NCBI RefSeq assembly: GCF_008011855.1
Contig: NZ_VOUX01000033.1
Coordinates: 930,001 to 994,000, forward strand
Reading direction: 5' to 3'
Source: Serratia bockelmannii
GTDB taxonomy: Bacteria > Pseudomonadota > Gammaproteobacteria > Enterobacterales > Enterobacteriaceae
Length of the DNA: 64,000 nucleotides
Shown: positions 53,047 to 61,596 of the stretch, piece after piece
Position numbering within the stretch: position 1 is the stretch's first letter
Layout of the letters: every line of letters starts with the position of its first letter
Program-made: the position numbers and the translations under genes
Notes under the pieces: generated by a model
Told to the model about the DNA's origin: nothing
What the model saw: only the letters and a program-made list of their open reading frames with translations
Databases searched by the model: none

Positions 53047-53987
53047 AGGGATGCTCCTGCCTGGGTTTTCAGCCGCGGATCCAGCAGTGGGAACAGCAGA
53101 TCCACCAGCAAATTGATGATGACGAAAGCGGTGGCCGAGATCAGCACTATCGCCTGCAGCACCGCCACGTCCTGGTTGACCACCGCTTGCTGGGTCAATT
53201 GCCCCAGGCCGCTGCGGCCAAACACGGTTTCGGTGATCAGCGCCCCGGCGATCAGTTCGCCGAACAGCATGCCGGCGATGGTCAGCGCCGGCAGCATGGC
53301 GTTGCGCGCCACATGCCGCCATAGCACCCCGCTGCGGCTGGCGCCCTTGGCCCGCGCTACCACGACGAACGGCTGGGTTTGCACCGCATCGATGCTGCGG
53401 ATCAGAATTTGCGCCAACGGCGCAGAGATCGGCAGCGCCAGCGTCGCGATCGGCAAAATCAACCCCTGCCACTCGCCGGGGTTAATGATCGGGATCAGCT
53501 TCAGGCGGAACGAAAAAAGCTGAATCAGCACAATGCCCAGCCAGAAGGTGGGCACTGAAACGAACAGCGACGGCAGCATCTGCAGCGCCGAACGCAGCCA
53601 GCCGAAGCCGGTCAGGTTGGAAGCAAAAGCGATAATCAGCGCCAGCAGCAACGCCACCGCAAAGCCCAGTACCGCCAACTGCAGCGTGGCGGGCAGATTA
53701 GCCGCCAGCAGCGCGGTAACCGGCACCCCGGCCTGCATTGAGAAGCCCAAATCGCCATGCAGCACGCTGCCCAGGGAATGCAGATACTGCCGCCACAAGG
53801 GGACATCCGCGCCATAGGCCGCGCGCATGTCGGCGATCTGCGCCGGGCTCAGCCCCATGTCCGGGTTCTGGAATTTGATCAGGATCGCATCGCCCGGCAG
53901 CACCTGCAGCAGGAGGAACGACAGGGTAAAGGCCGCCCACAGCACCAATGCCGCCTGCCCGATGCGCCCCGCCAGATATCGCTTCAT
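53043..53987 (-). CDS. DppB-like ABC permease
   Basis: A 314-residue permease: KRYLAGRIGQAALVLWAAFTLSFLLLQVLPGDAI, the N-terminal DppB/GsiC signature, then DVPLWRQYLHSLGSVLHGDLGFSM and the EAA loop (RSIDAVQTQPFVVVARAKGASRSG). It follows the binding-protein gene by nine bases. Confidence 0.91.
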   Translation of the reverse strand: MKRYLAGRIGQAALVLWAAFTLSFLLLQVLPGDAILIKFQNPDMGLSPAQIADMRAAYGADVPLWRQYLHSLGSVLHGDLGFSMQAGVPVTALLAANLPATLQLAVLGFAVALLLALIIAFASNLTGFGWLRSALQMLPSLFVSVPTFWLGIVLIQLFSFRLKLIPIINPGEWQGLILPIATLALPISAPLAQILIRSIDAVQTQPFVVVARAKGASRSGVLWRHVARNAMLPALTIAGMLFGELIAGALITETVFGRSGLGQLTQQAVVNQDVAVLQAIVLISATAFVIINLLVDLLFPLLDPRLKTQAGASL

Positions 53988-53996
53988 TGCGCCCCC

Positions 53997-55637
53997 TTAA
54001 TGTTTCTCTAACCAGGCGCCGTAGAAGCTCGGGCGGCCGACCGCTTCGAAGCTCACCCCCTTCAAATAAGGCGCGCCGGCGAACACCTGCGGCTCCTCAA
54101 AAAACGGGATCACGTAGGCCTGGTCAATCAGGTAGTTTTGCGCCTCGCCGGCTGTCTGCAGGCGCTTTTGCACGTCAACCTCGGAGGCAATGCCGAGCAG
54201 CAGGGCGTTCAGCTTGTCATCGCTAAAATTGCTGTTGCTGCTGGTACCGCCCTTCTGCAGCAGCCCATCGCGATTGGTTGGATAAAACTGACTTTTGATC
54301 ACGTCCGGATCGGCGCGCCCCACCTCCACCACCGTCGCCGGGGTTTTCTGTGGGTCGAGATTATCCGCCACCCGGCTGCCGGCGTCGCCCGCCAGAATGT
54401 TCAGCCGCGCGCCGACCTTCCCCCACTGCTGAGAAACCAGCTGCAACACCGCCTTGTTCTGCGGCTGCGGCAACGATTCATACACCGTCAGCACCAGCTT
54501 CTTGCCGTCCTTTTCCCGCAGCCCGTCGCCGCCCTTTTTCCAACCCGCTTCATCCAACAGCCGGTTAGCCTGCTGCGGGTCAAATTTCAGCTTGTCGGAC
54601 AGATCGACAAAGCCGGCGGCCGAGGAGGCGATCACCGATTTGGCCTGCGGGTAGTTGGCGGAGAACAGCGTATCGACGATCTGTTTGCTGTCGGTGGCAT
54701 GCAGCAGCGCCTGACGCACGCGCAGATCGGCCACCAGCGGGTTATCCGGCCGGAAAGCGATGCTGTCGTTGACGCCGCGCGTCGGTGCGGCATAAATGAT
54801 AAAGCCCTGATCCTGCGTTTGCTTCTCGTCATAGGCCTGGATCTGGCGGATAAAATCCGCCTGCCCGGCCTGCAGCGCACCGATGCGCACGCTGTCCTCA
54901 CCGGTGACGATCACCTTGATGCCGTCCAGATTGGCTCGCCCTTGTTGGGGCGATTTGGCCGGCCCCCAGTCATAATCCTTGCGGGCGCTGAGCTCGACCT
55001 CACGCCCCAGCGTTTCGCCGCTGACCACAAACGGACCGGAACCGATGATATGGCGCGCATCGCCCAGTTCGTCGTAGCTGCGGTTCAACGTGCCGAGCGA
55101 TACCAGCCCGGAGCCAATAGTGGCGGTGCCCTGCAGGAAACCCGGCGACGACCGCGTGAAGTAGAATTTAACCGTCAGCGGATCCACCACTTCGCTGCGC
55201 TGGTAGTTATTGATTACCTCGGAAACCGGCAGGCGTTTCTCCTTGTTGCCCAGCCCGTAAGTGTCGAAGTTCTTCGCCACTGCGTTGGCGTCCAGTGGCG
55301 TGCCGTCGGAGAAAGTCACGCCGGGGCGCAGCTTGAAGGTATATTCGGTTTTGTCGGCGTTGCTGCTCCAGGACTCGGCGATCCAGGGTTCAATTTCCAG
55401 CGTCTTGGGGTTCTGGTAAGTCAGCTTATCGGTGATCTGATTGAGAATACCGCCGTTGGGGTAAAACCCACCGGAAGGCGGATAAAGATTGGTGTGCGCC
55501 TGCTGTTCGAGGTAGATCAGCGTGCCGCCCTGCACCGCCGCCAACGCCGGGCTCATCGCCGCCGCCCCTCCTAACGCCACCGCTATTCCACCGGTTAATA
55601 CCTTGAAAGAAAACTTAAACATTCGCGCCGCACCCAT
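53997..55637 (-). CDS. Peptide-type ABC substrate-binding protein
   Basis: A 546-residue family-5 binding protein: signal peptide FKVLTGGIAVALGGAAAMSPALA, then GGTLIYLEQQAHTNLYPP, KTLEIEPWIAESWSSNADKTEYTFKLRPGVTFSDGTPLDANAV, the SBP_bac_5 core. The start may be ATG 55637 or the ATG five codons on; neither has a good ribosome site. First gene of the transporter-LLM-AhpD operon; I recall the KPN_01854-type binding proteins in such clusters. No sigma-54 site is seen upstream. Confidence 0.88.
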   Translation of the reverse strand: MGAARMFKFSFKVLTGGIAVALGGAAAMSPALAAVQGGTLIYLEQQAHTNLYPPSGGFYPNGGILNQITDKLTYQNPKTLEIEPWIAESWSSNADKTEYTFKLRPGVTFSDGTPLDANAVAKNFDTYGLGNKEKRLPVSEVINNYQRSEVVDPLTVKFYFTRSSPGFLQGTATIGSGLVSLGTLNRSYDELGDARHIIGSGPFVVSGETLGREVELSARKDYDWGPAKSPQQGRANLDGIKVIVTGEDSVRIGALQAGQADFIRQIQAYDEKQTQDQGFIIYAAPTRGVNDSIAFRPDNPLVADLRVRQALLHATDSKQIVDTLFSANYPQAKSVIASSAAGFVDLSDKLKFDPQQANRLLDEAGWKKGGDGLREKDGKKLVLTVYESLPQPQNKAVLQLVSQQWGKVGARLNILAGDAGSRVADNLDPQKTPATVVEVGRADPDVIKSQFYPTNRDGLLQKGGTSSNSNFSDDKLNALLLGIASEVDVQKRLQTAGEAQNYLIDQAYVIPFFEEPQVFAGAPYLKGVSFEAVGRPSFYGAWLEKH

Positions 55638-55733
55638 ATTATTTCTGAAAGTTATGGGTTAGATAACAAACCAAATCGGTGGGGAATTGAACGAACTAAT
55701 TTCGCTAACCAATGGTGTAAATCGCACAAGACG

Positions 55734-55748
55734 CGTCGCTTGGCGACG
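55734..55748. promoter_or_regulatory. Inverted repeat between the two divergent genes
   Basis: CGTCGC-TTG-GCGACG is a perfect 6-bp dyad with a 3-base spacer, 50 bases before the small exported protein and about 100 bases from the transporter operon. It is a possible operator. Confidence 0.3.
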
Positions 55749-55797
55749 AATGCATTTTGTTATAAAGTATCAAAATCTCAGCCAAAGGAAGACGACG

Positions 55798-56040
55798 ATG
55801 AAAATCCAGCTGTCGCTGCTGTTTCTCAGCCTGTTGGCCGGCAAGGCCGCGGCGTTTCAGTCAAAAGTGCCCGAACCGCGCCCGGAACAGGCGCGCGCGG
55901 CGGAACAAAACATCGAAAATCTGTTTTACGGCTTTCACGCCATGGACGCCCAGCCGGTGAACATCGGCAGCTGCGCGGCAGTGCCGGTAGCGGGATGTCA
56001 ATGCGCATTCTGCACCCAGCTGCGGCAGGCCGGGCGTTGA
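55798..56040 (+). CDS. Small exported Cys-rich protein (80 aa, unknown)
   Basis: Not recognised. It has a signal peptide (MKIQLSLLFLSLLAGKAAA) and a mature part of about 60 residues ending in SCAAVPVAGCQCAFCTQLRQAGR. There are four cysteines in 14 residues (spacing C-x8-C-x-C-x2-C), which suggests metal binding or disulfides. AAAGGAAG precedes the ATG at 55798. It is divergent from the ABC operon and convergent with the AlaX gene. Confidence 0.65.
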   Translation: MKIQLSLLFLSLLAGKAAAFQSKVPEPRPEQARAAEQNIENLFYGFHAMDAQPVNIGSCAAVPVAGCQCAFCTQLRQAGR

Positions 56041-56055
56041 GCCGCTCTCCCTTAT

Positions 56056-56688
56056 TCAACCCAGCTCATACTGCACATTCAACTGCCCTTTCTTCATCTT
56101 TATGCCGGTGATCGCGATCGCGCCCACCTCGCCCAGCGCGGCGACATGGGTGCCGCCACAGCCGTAGGCGGGCAGCTCGCCGAAACCGATCTGGCGCAAA
56201 CCGGCCACCGCCTGTTGGCGGCGCGGTAAATCGGCAGCAATCAAGCGCGCCAGCTCCGCCTGCAAAAAGTCCGCTTCTATCGTCTGTGCATCCGGTCCCG
56301 GCGCGAAAGTGATGCGCCCTTCCCCCGGCCAATGATGCGCCTTGACCGGCCGCCACCCCCGGGTTTCCCCCAGCCAGCCGATCAGATGCCCGCCGGAGTG
56401 CCAACGGGCGTGCAGCCGACGCTGCGCTTCATCGATTTGCATCGTGACCGGCCCGATCGGCAGCGGCGCGGCGGTAAAGTGCACCACGGAATCCCCCTGC
56501 TGTTGCACTCGCAGCACGGCGACGCCGTCTAACGCTCCCACATCGGACGGCTGGCCGCCGCCCTGCGGGTGGAACAGCGTGGCGTCCAGCTCCACGGCGT
56601 AAGCGCCCGCCTCGGCCGGCGCGCAGCTCAACACCTGTGCCTGGCCCTGTAAATCGTCGCTGTAGTAATAACGTCGTTCGGTCATCAT
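56056..56688 (-). CDS. AlaX-type alanyl-tRNA editing hydrolase
   Basis: A 210-residue free-standing editing domain related to AlaRS, which removes serine or glycine mischarged on tRNA(Ala). FHPQGGGQPSD and the zinc residues in HSGGH (two His) and CGGTH (Cys, His) are all present. It is divergent from the LysR gene. Confidence 0.9.
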   Translation of the reverse strand: MMTERRYYYSDDLQGQAQVLSCAPAEAGAYAVELDATLFHPQGGGQPSDVGALDGVAVLRVQQQGDSVVHFTAAPLPIGPVTMQIDEAQRRLHARWHSGGHLIGWLGETRGWRPVKAHHWPGEGRITFAPGPDAQTIEADFLQAELARLIAADLPRRQQAVAGLRQIGFGELPAYGCGGTHVAALGEVGAIAITGIKMKKGQLNVQYELG

Positions 56689-56770
56689 TTTTCTCCTCGG
56701 TTCGAAGAGCCATTATATTCATGTCATAATCGGAGCATAATCCGCCGCCATCACAATGGACCTTTGCGTC

Positions 56771-57706
56771 ATGAGCACAAATCTTTCTTACGCGCTGTTG
56801 CCCGAAATGGCCATTTTCGTTCAGGTGGTAGAGAGCGGCAGTTTTTCTGCCGCCGCCCGCAAGCTGGGCACTTCGCCTTCCGCCGTCAGCCGCAGCGTGG
56901 CGAAGCTCGAGCAGGCGCTGGCGCTGCAGCTGCTGCACCGCACCACCCGCAAACTGCGGCTGAGCGAAAGCGGCGAAGAGGCGTTTGCGCACTGCCGCAC
57001 CCTGCTAGCGGCGGCCGACGCGGTCATGGCGATCGGCGGGCGCGGCGCCGTGGAGCCCGAAGGGCTGGTCAGCGTCAGCGTACCCAAAGCGGTGGGCCGC
57101 TTTGTGCTGCATCCGCACATGCCGGAGTTCCTGCGCCGCTACCCAAAGGTGGACGTGAGGCTGCGGCTGGAAGATCGCTACATGGATTTGATCGACGATC
57201 GGGTGGATCTGGCGCTGCGCATTACCGATCGCCCGTCGCCCGGGTTGATCGGCCGCCAGTTGATGAGAATAGACCATCTGCTGTGCGCCACGCCGCACTA
57301 CCTGGCGCAGCACGGCACGCCGCAGCACCCGCACGATCTGGCGGCGCACAGCTGCATCTATCTGGGAGAGACGCCGAGCGATGCGCAATGGAAGTTCCGC
57401 CGCAGCGGCAAAACCGTGACGGTCAACGTGCGCGGCCGCTACGCCGCCAACCACACCGGCGTGCGGCTGGACGCGGTGAAACGGCATATCGGCATCGGCA
57501 GCCTGCCGTATTTTACCGCCCGCCAGGCGCTTGACGGCGGCGAGATCGTGCAGGTATTGCCGGAATGGGATTTCCTCAGCAGCTATCACGGCGGCCTGTG
57601 GTTGCTTTACGCGCCCAACCAGTATCTGCCGCCCAAACTGCGGGTGTTTATCGACTATCTCGTCGCCTGCCTGGCGCAGGAGCCGCAGTTAAAGCGCCTT
57701 GCGTAG
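56771..57706 (+). CDS. LysR family regulator
   Basis: A 311-residue LysR protein with HTH LPEMAIFVQVVESGSFSAAARKLGTSPSAVSRSVAKLE. It belongs to the CrgA/AaeR-like branch (RTTRKLRLSESGEEA). The ATG at 56771 is preferred; ATG 56756 is in frame, but neither ribosome site is strong. It is divergent from the AlaX gene, its probable target. Confidence 0.88.
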   Translation: MSTNLSYALLPEMAIFVQVVESGSFSAAARKLGTSPSAVSRSVAKLEQALALQLLHRTTRKLRLSESGEEAFAHCRTLLAAADAVMAIGGRGAVEPEGLVSVSVPKAVGRFVLHPHMPEFLRRYPKVDVRLRLEDRYMDLIDDRVDLALRITDRPSPGLIGRQLMRIDHLLCATPHYLAQHGTPQHPHDLAAHSCIYLGETPSDAQWKFRRSGKTVTVNVRGRYAANHTGVRLDAVKRHIGIGSLPYFTARQALDGGEIVQVLPEWDFLSSYHGGLWLLYAPNQYLPPKLRVFIDYLVACLAQEPQLKRLA

Positions 57707-58336
57707 CGTGATGTTGATGCGGTGCGGCCCCACCAGCGAGTGGTAGCCTTCCTTGACCGGCAGAATGCCGTGAAAACAGAGCCGCGATGGGCCGCCCCAC
57801 ACCACCACGTCGCCGTGCGCCAATGGGATGCGCTGCGCCCGGTCGCTGCGTTGCAGGCCGCCGAACTGAAACACCGCCGGCAGCCCGAGCGACACCGAGA
57901 CGATCGGCGCACCGAAGTCGTGTTCGTCTTTATCCTGATGCAGCGACAGCTTGCTGCCCGGATCGTAACGGTTCATCAGGCAAGAGTCCGGTACGAAGGG
58001 GCCAAAGCCCGCCAGCTGCGCGGCTTCGTCCGCCAGCGCCATCAGGATGGGCGGAATAGCCGGCCAGCGTTTGCCGCTGCGCGCGTCGCGTTCCGAATAG
58101 CGGTAGCCGCGGCTGTCGCTGGTCCAGCCGTTGCCGCACCAGCTCATCGCCACCGACATCACGTGCCCGCCGGGCGTGGTCAAGTGCTGCCACGGCACCT
58201 GGGCCACCACGCCCTGCACCGCCGCCAGCAGTTCCGGCCCGTGATCGCGCACAAAACCGTGCATCACCACCGCGCCGGGGGCGATCTCTTCGCGCCACGG
58301 CGGCGGCAGCGCGTCTTCAAAAAGATCGATTGTCAT
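57689..58336 (-). CDS. alkB: DNA oxidative demethylase AlkB
   Basis: A 215-residue Fe(II)/2-oxoglutarate dioxygenase that repairs 1-meA and 3-meC. The metal ligands are His133 and Asp135 (LHQDKDE) and His189 (CFHG); Arg206 and Arg212 fit the 2-oxoglutarate-binding arginines. The sequence follows E. coli AlkB throughout. AGGA ends seven bases before the ATG at 58336; longer frames are rejected. It stands alone and overlaps the LysR 3' end by 18 bases. Confidence 0.94.
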   Translation of the reverse strand: MTIDLFEDALPPPWREEIAPGAVVMHGFVRDHGPELLAAVQGVVAQVPWQHLTTPGGHVMSVAMSWCGNGWTSDSRGYRYSERDARSGKRWPAIPPILMALADEAAQLAGFGPFVPDSCLMNRYDPGSKLSLHQDKDEHDFGAPIVSVSLGLPAVFQFGGLQRSDRAQRIPLAHGDVVVWGGPSRLCFHGILPVKEGYHSLVGPHRINITLRKAL

Positions 58337-58475
58337 CGCCATATCCTGTATGAATACACAGTAGTCATTGTAACCCGCCGCCGCCGATTGTCCAGCGCCC
58401 GGCAACGCCATTGTCGTTGGCGGCAAATTTCTCTACAGTAGCCGCCATAAAATCAATCACTCACCAGGAATGCGT

Positions 58476-59354
58476 GTGATTAAGGGCATCACTCTTTCGG
58501 TCGTCGCCTCCATCTTGTTCGGCGCGATGTATTACTTCACCTCTACCCTCACCCCGCTGAACGGCGAACAGGTCTACGGCTGGCGCACGCTGCTGACGCT
58601 GCCGTTCCTGACGCTGTTCATGGCGCTGTCCGGCGATTGGCGCAGGGTGAGCGACACGCTGGTCGGGATCGGCCAACGGCCGCAACGCCTGCTGGGGCTG
58701 CTGCTCACCTCGGCGCTGCTGGGGGTGCAGCTGTGGCTGTTCCTGTGGGCGCCGCTGCACGGCAAGGCGCTCGACGTATCGCTCGGCTATTTTCTGCTGC
58801 CGCTGACCATGGTGCTGGCGGGCCGTTTGATCTACCGCGATCGGCTGTCGCTGCTGCAAAAGCTGGCGGTGGCGTGCGCCATGGTGGGGGTGGGCAATGA
58901 GCTGTATCAGGCGGGCGGCGTATCATGGCCGACGCTGGTGGTGGCGCTGGGCTATCCGCTCTACTTTATTTTGCGGCGGCGTTTCGGCACCGATAATCTC
59001 GGCGGGCTGTGGTGCGAGCTGGCGCTGATGCTGCCGGCGGCGGCCTGGTTCGCCTTCGGCGACGGCGGCGCGGCGGCGCTGTCGATCAATGCCGAGCTGT
59101 ATTGGCGCATTCCGCTACTCGGCGTCATCAGCGCCGTGGCATTGGTGTGTTATATCCTCGCCAGCCGCCTGCTGCCGTTCAGCCTGTTCGGCCTGCTGAG
59201 CTATGTGGAACCGGTGCTGCTGGTGATCGTCGCGCTGCTGCTCGGCGAGAGCATCAGCCAAAGCGAATGGCCAACCTATCTGGCGATCTGGCTGGCGGTG
59301 CTGCTGCTGGCGGCGGAAGGCGCGCAGCACCTGCTGCGCCGCCAGCGGGTCTGA
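58476..59354 (+). CDS. EamA/RarD-like DMT transporter
   Basis: A 292-residue inner-membrane transporter with ten helices in two EamA halves: VVASILFGAMYYFTSTL and later LFGLLSYVEPVLLVIVALLLGE. It resembles RarD. The GTG at 58476 is preferred since AGGA ends six bases before it; the ATG at 58470 touches that site. Substrate unknown. Confidence 0.86.
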   Translation: MIKGITLSVVASILFGAMYYFTSTLTPLNGEQVYGWRTLLTLPFLTLFMALSGDWRRVSDTLVGIGQRPQRLLGLLLTSALLGVQLWLFLWAPLHGKALDVSLGYFLLPLTMVLAGRLIYRDRLSLLQKLAVACAMVGVGNELYQAGGVSWPTLVVALGYPLYFILRRRFGTDNLGGLWCELALMLPAAAWFAFGDGGAAALSINAELYWRIPLLGVISAVALVCYILASRLLPFSLFGLLSYVEPVLLVIVALLLGESISQSEWPTYLAIWLAVLLLAAEGAQHLLRRQRV

Positions 59355-59355
59355 C

Positions 59356-60114
59356 TCAGGCGGCCAGCGTGGCGCCGCCGTCGATCACGATGTCCTGCAT
59401 GGTGATGTGGCTGGCCAGGTCGGAGGCCAGGAACAACACCGCGTTGGCGATCTCGTCCGGGCGAGCGATTTTACCCAGCGGGATCCCCAGCTTGAACATC
59501 TCGGGGAAGCCGGCGATGGTGCGTTGCTGTGCATCGTCGGTTTGCCACATGCCGCGCTGCATCGGCGTGTCGGTCGAGCCCGGCGACACCAGATTGCACC
59601 GCACGCCGAACGGCGCCATTTCCAGCCCCACGCAGTGGTTCAGGCTGGTCAGCGCCGCCTTGGAAGCGCAGTAGGCCGCCATCTGCGCGCGCGGTACGTG
59701 CGCGGCGTTGGAGCCGATGCTGACGATCGCCCCGCTGCGCTGCGCCTTGAAGTGCGGCAGCACGGCACGGAACAGGTAAAACGCCCCCGAGGCATTGACG
59801 TTGATGCACTGATGCCAGTCATCCACGCTCAGATCTTCGGTATTGCCCATGCGCAGAATGCCGGCGGCGTTGACCAACACGTCCAGTTGCGGGTTCTCCG
59901 CCAGCTGTTGGCGGCACACCGCCTCCACCTGCTCCGGCCGGCTGATGTCCAGCGTCACGCAAGGGTAAGGCAAATCCGGGTTGGCGAACTCGCGGTCAAA
60001 CCCCACCACCTCGGCGCCCTGCGTCAAAAAATGCCGGGTGATCTGCTCGCCGATGCCGCGCGCCGCGCCGGTCACCCACACGCGTTTGCCGGTGAAATCC
60101 ATCTGAATGCTCAT
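59356..60114 (-). CDS. entA: 2,3-dihydro-2,3-dihydroxybenzoate dehydrogenase
   Basis: EntA, an SDR enzyme making 2,3-dihydroxybenzoate for catecholate siderophores. 252 residues: VWVTGAARGIGEQITRHFL, VNAAGILRMG, SIGSNAAHVPRAQMAAYCASKAAL (Ser and YxxxK). The ATG at 60114 overlaps a 16-codon ORF by ATGA. It lies downstream of entC, but entB and entE, normally between, are absent from the window. Confidence 0.92.
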   Translation of the reverse strand: MSIQMDFTGKRVWVTGAARGIGEQITRHFLTQGAEVVGFDREFANPDLPYPCVTLDISRPEQVEAVCRQQLAENPQLDVLVNAAGILRMGNTEDLSVDDWHQCINVNASGAFYLFRAVLPHFKAQRSGAIVSIGSNAAHVPRAQMAAYCASKAALTSLNHCVGLEMAPFGVRCNLVSPGSTDTPMQRGMWQTDDAQQRTIAGFPEMFKLGIPLGKIARPDEIANAVLFLASDLASHITMQDIVIDGGATLAA

Positions 60115-60161
60115 GCGCGCACCGCCATCCGGGCGCACAGCCGGGTCATATTGTTGTTCAT
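60111..60161 (-). CDS. Sixteen-residue ORF coupled to entA
   Basis: ATG 60161 has a strong GCAGGAGACAACG before it and encodes MNNNMTRLCARMAVRA; its TGA overlaps the entA ATG. It may be a leader that couples translation of entA, or the remnant of a deleted gene. A GC-rich hairpin (about 60189-60207) lies between it and entC. Confidence 0.4.
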   Translation of the reverse strand: MNNNMTRLCARMAVRA

Positions 60162-60216
60162 CGTTGTCTCCTGCGAAAAGGATAGGATGCGGCGCGCGCT
60201 GCGCCGCAAAGTGGCC

Positions 60217-61407
60217 CTACAGCGCGCCGCTGTTCAGGCCGAAAGCGTTGAGCATGGTGCCCAGTTTGGCGGCGGTTTCCAGCCACTCGGACTGCGGCGT
60301 CGAGGCGGCGACGATACCCGCGCCGGCGAACAGCCGCACCCGGTTGCCGCGCAGCAGGCCGCTGCGGATGACGATCGCCCACTCGCCGTCGCCGTTGGCG
60401 TCGCACCAGCCGACGATGCCGCTGAACAGGCCGCGATCGTGCGGTTCCAGATCGGCGATCAGTTGGCGGGCGCTCTCGGTCGGGAAGCCGCACAGCGCCG
60501 GCGTCGGATGCAGCAGACAGGCCAGCTGCATCACGTTGAGATTCGGGTTCAGCAGCTCGCCGCAAATGCGGGTGGACAAATGCCACATGGTGCCGGTACT
60601 GAGCAGCGACGGGCCGCTGGGCACGCTCAGGCTGGCGCACAGCGGCGCCAGGTGCCGACGGATGTCGTCGATCACCAGCTTGTGTTCGTATTTGTCTTTG
60701 GTCGAGCGCATCAGGCGCTCGCTGCCGAGGCGATCCTGTTGCGGATCGTCCTGACGGCGCGCCGAGCCCGCCAGCGGGTTGGTGTGGATCTCGCCGCCCT
60801 GCTTGCGGATCAGCAGCTCCGGGCTGGCGCCGATCAGCACGCCGCCATCGGCCAGCGGCAGGGAAAAGTGATAACCGGTCGGGTTCTGCACCATCAGGTT
60901 ATTGAGGATCTGGTGGCCCGCCACCGGCTGCTCCAGCTCGATGTCGAGGATGCGCGACAGCACCGCCTTGTCCAGCTTGCCTTGTTTAAAACGGCTGACC
61001 GCTTCCGCCACCGCGTGCTTGAAGCGCGGTTCGTCCGGAATGCTGGTGCAGGCGGCCAGGCGATGCGGCTGTTGCAGCATCGGGCGCGCGGCGCGGGTAA
61101 AGCTGTCGTTGGCGACAAACTGGCAGTTTTCAGGCACGTACAGGCAGGAAGGCCGGCGCGTATCGAACGGAATGGCGCCCACCACCACCGGCGTCTCTTG
61201 GCCGGCGGCTTTGGCGCGCGCCAGCGCCTGGCGAATATGCTGCGCCAGCGCGCTGCCTTCCTGCTCGCCGCCGAACGCCGGCGTTTCGATACGCTCAAAC
61301 ACGCCGTCGGCGGAGAGGGACCGGAATTCGGACCGGTACAAAAAGGTCGATTGTTCGGCGTACACAAACCCGGGGAAGGTTTGGTTTTCTGTCGTCAGTG
61401 TCGCCAC
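60217..61407 (-). CDS. entC: Isochorismate synthase EntC
   Basis: EntC converts chorismate to isochorismate, the first step to 2,3-dihydroxybenzoate. 396 residues, with VGAIPFDTRRPSCLYVPE, LADGGVLIGASPELLIRKQGG, ACLLHPTPALCGFPTESAR and GIVGWCDANGDGEW all in family order. The start is a GTG at 61407, since AAAGGAG ends seven bases before it; a frame running further back crosses the Fur boxes. It heads the entC-entA transcript. Confidence 0.93.
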   Translation of the reverse strand: MATLTTENQTFPGFVYAEQSTFLYRSEFRSLSADGVFERIETPAFGGEQEGSALAQHIRQALARAKAAGQETPVVVGAIPFDTRRPSCLYVPENCQFVANDSFTRAARPMLQQPHRLAACTSIPDEPRFKHAVAEAVSRFKQGKLDKAVLSRILDIELEQPVAGHQILNNLMVQNPTGYHFSLPLADGGVLIGASPELLIRKQGGEIHTNPLAGSARRQDDPQQDRLGSERLMRSTKDKYEHKLVIDDIRRHLAPLCASLSVPSGPSLLSTGTMWHLSTRICGELLNPNLNVMQLACLLHPTPALCGFPTESARQLIADLEPHDRGLFSGIVGWCDANGDGEWAIVIRSGLLRGNRVRLFAGAGIVAASTPQSEWLETAAKLGTMLNAFGLNSGAL

Positions 61408-61433
61408 AAGACCACTCCTTTGTTGCGCCTTAC

Positions 61434-61469
61434 CAATGATAATGTTTATGCGAATAATTATCATTAGCC
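61434..61469 (-). promoter_or_regulatory. Tandem Fur boxes upstream of entC
   Basis: Two adjacent AT-rich Fur-like dyads: AATGATAATGTTTATGC (about 61435-61451) and GAATAATTATCATTAGCC (about 61452-61469). They lie 27-62 bases before the entC start. Confidence 0.78.
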
Positions 61470-61571
61470 ATAAAAGGAGAATAAACTACACCGGAACCCC
61501 ACCGTGGGTCAATCTCCGATGAATGAATCTTTCCGCCCGCCGCGGCACATCCGCGTTACGGCGCCGCAAGA

Positions 61572-61588
61572 AATAACACACTGTTATT
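61572..61588. terminator. Short dyad after entD
   Basis: AATAACA-CAC-TGTTATT is a perfect 7-bp inverted repeat just past the entD stop. It may be a weak terminator or an operator. Confidence 0.3.
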
Positions 61589-61596
61589 ATTATGTT

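Noticed and set aside
59407..61467. A 686-codon plus-strand frame across entA and entC
   Set aside because: Both genes on the minus strand are well recognised; the long frame is a GC-rich shadow that also crosses the Fur boxes.
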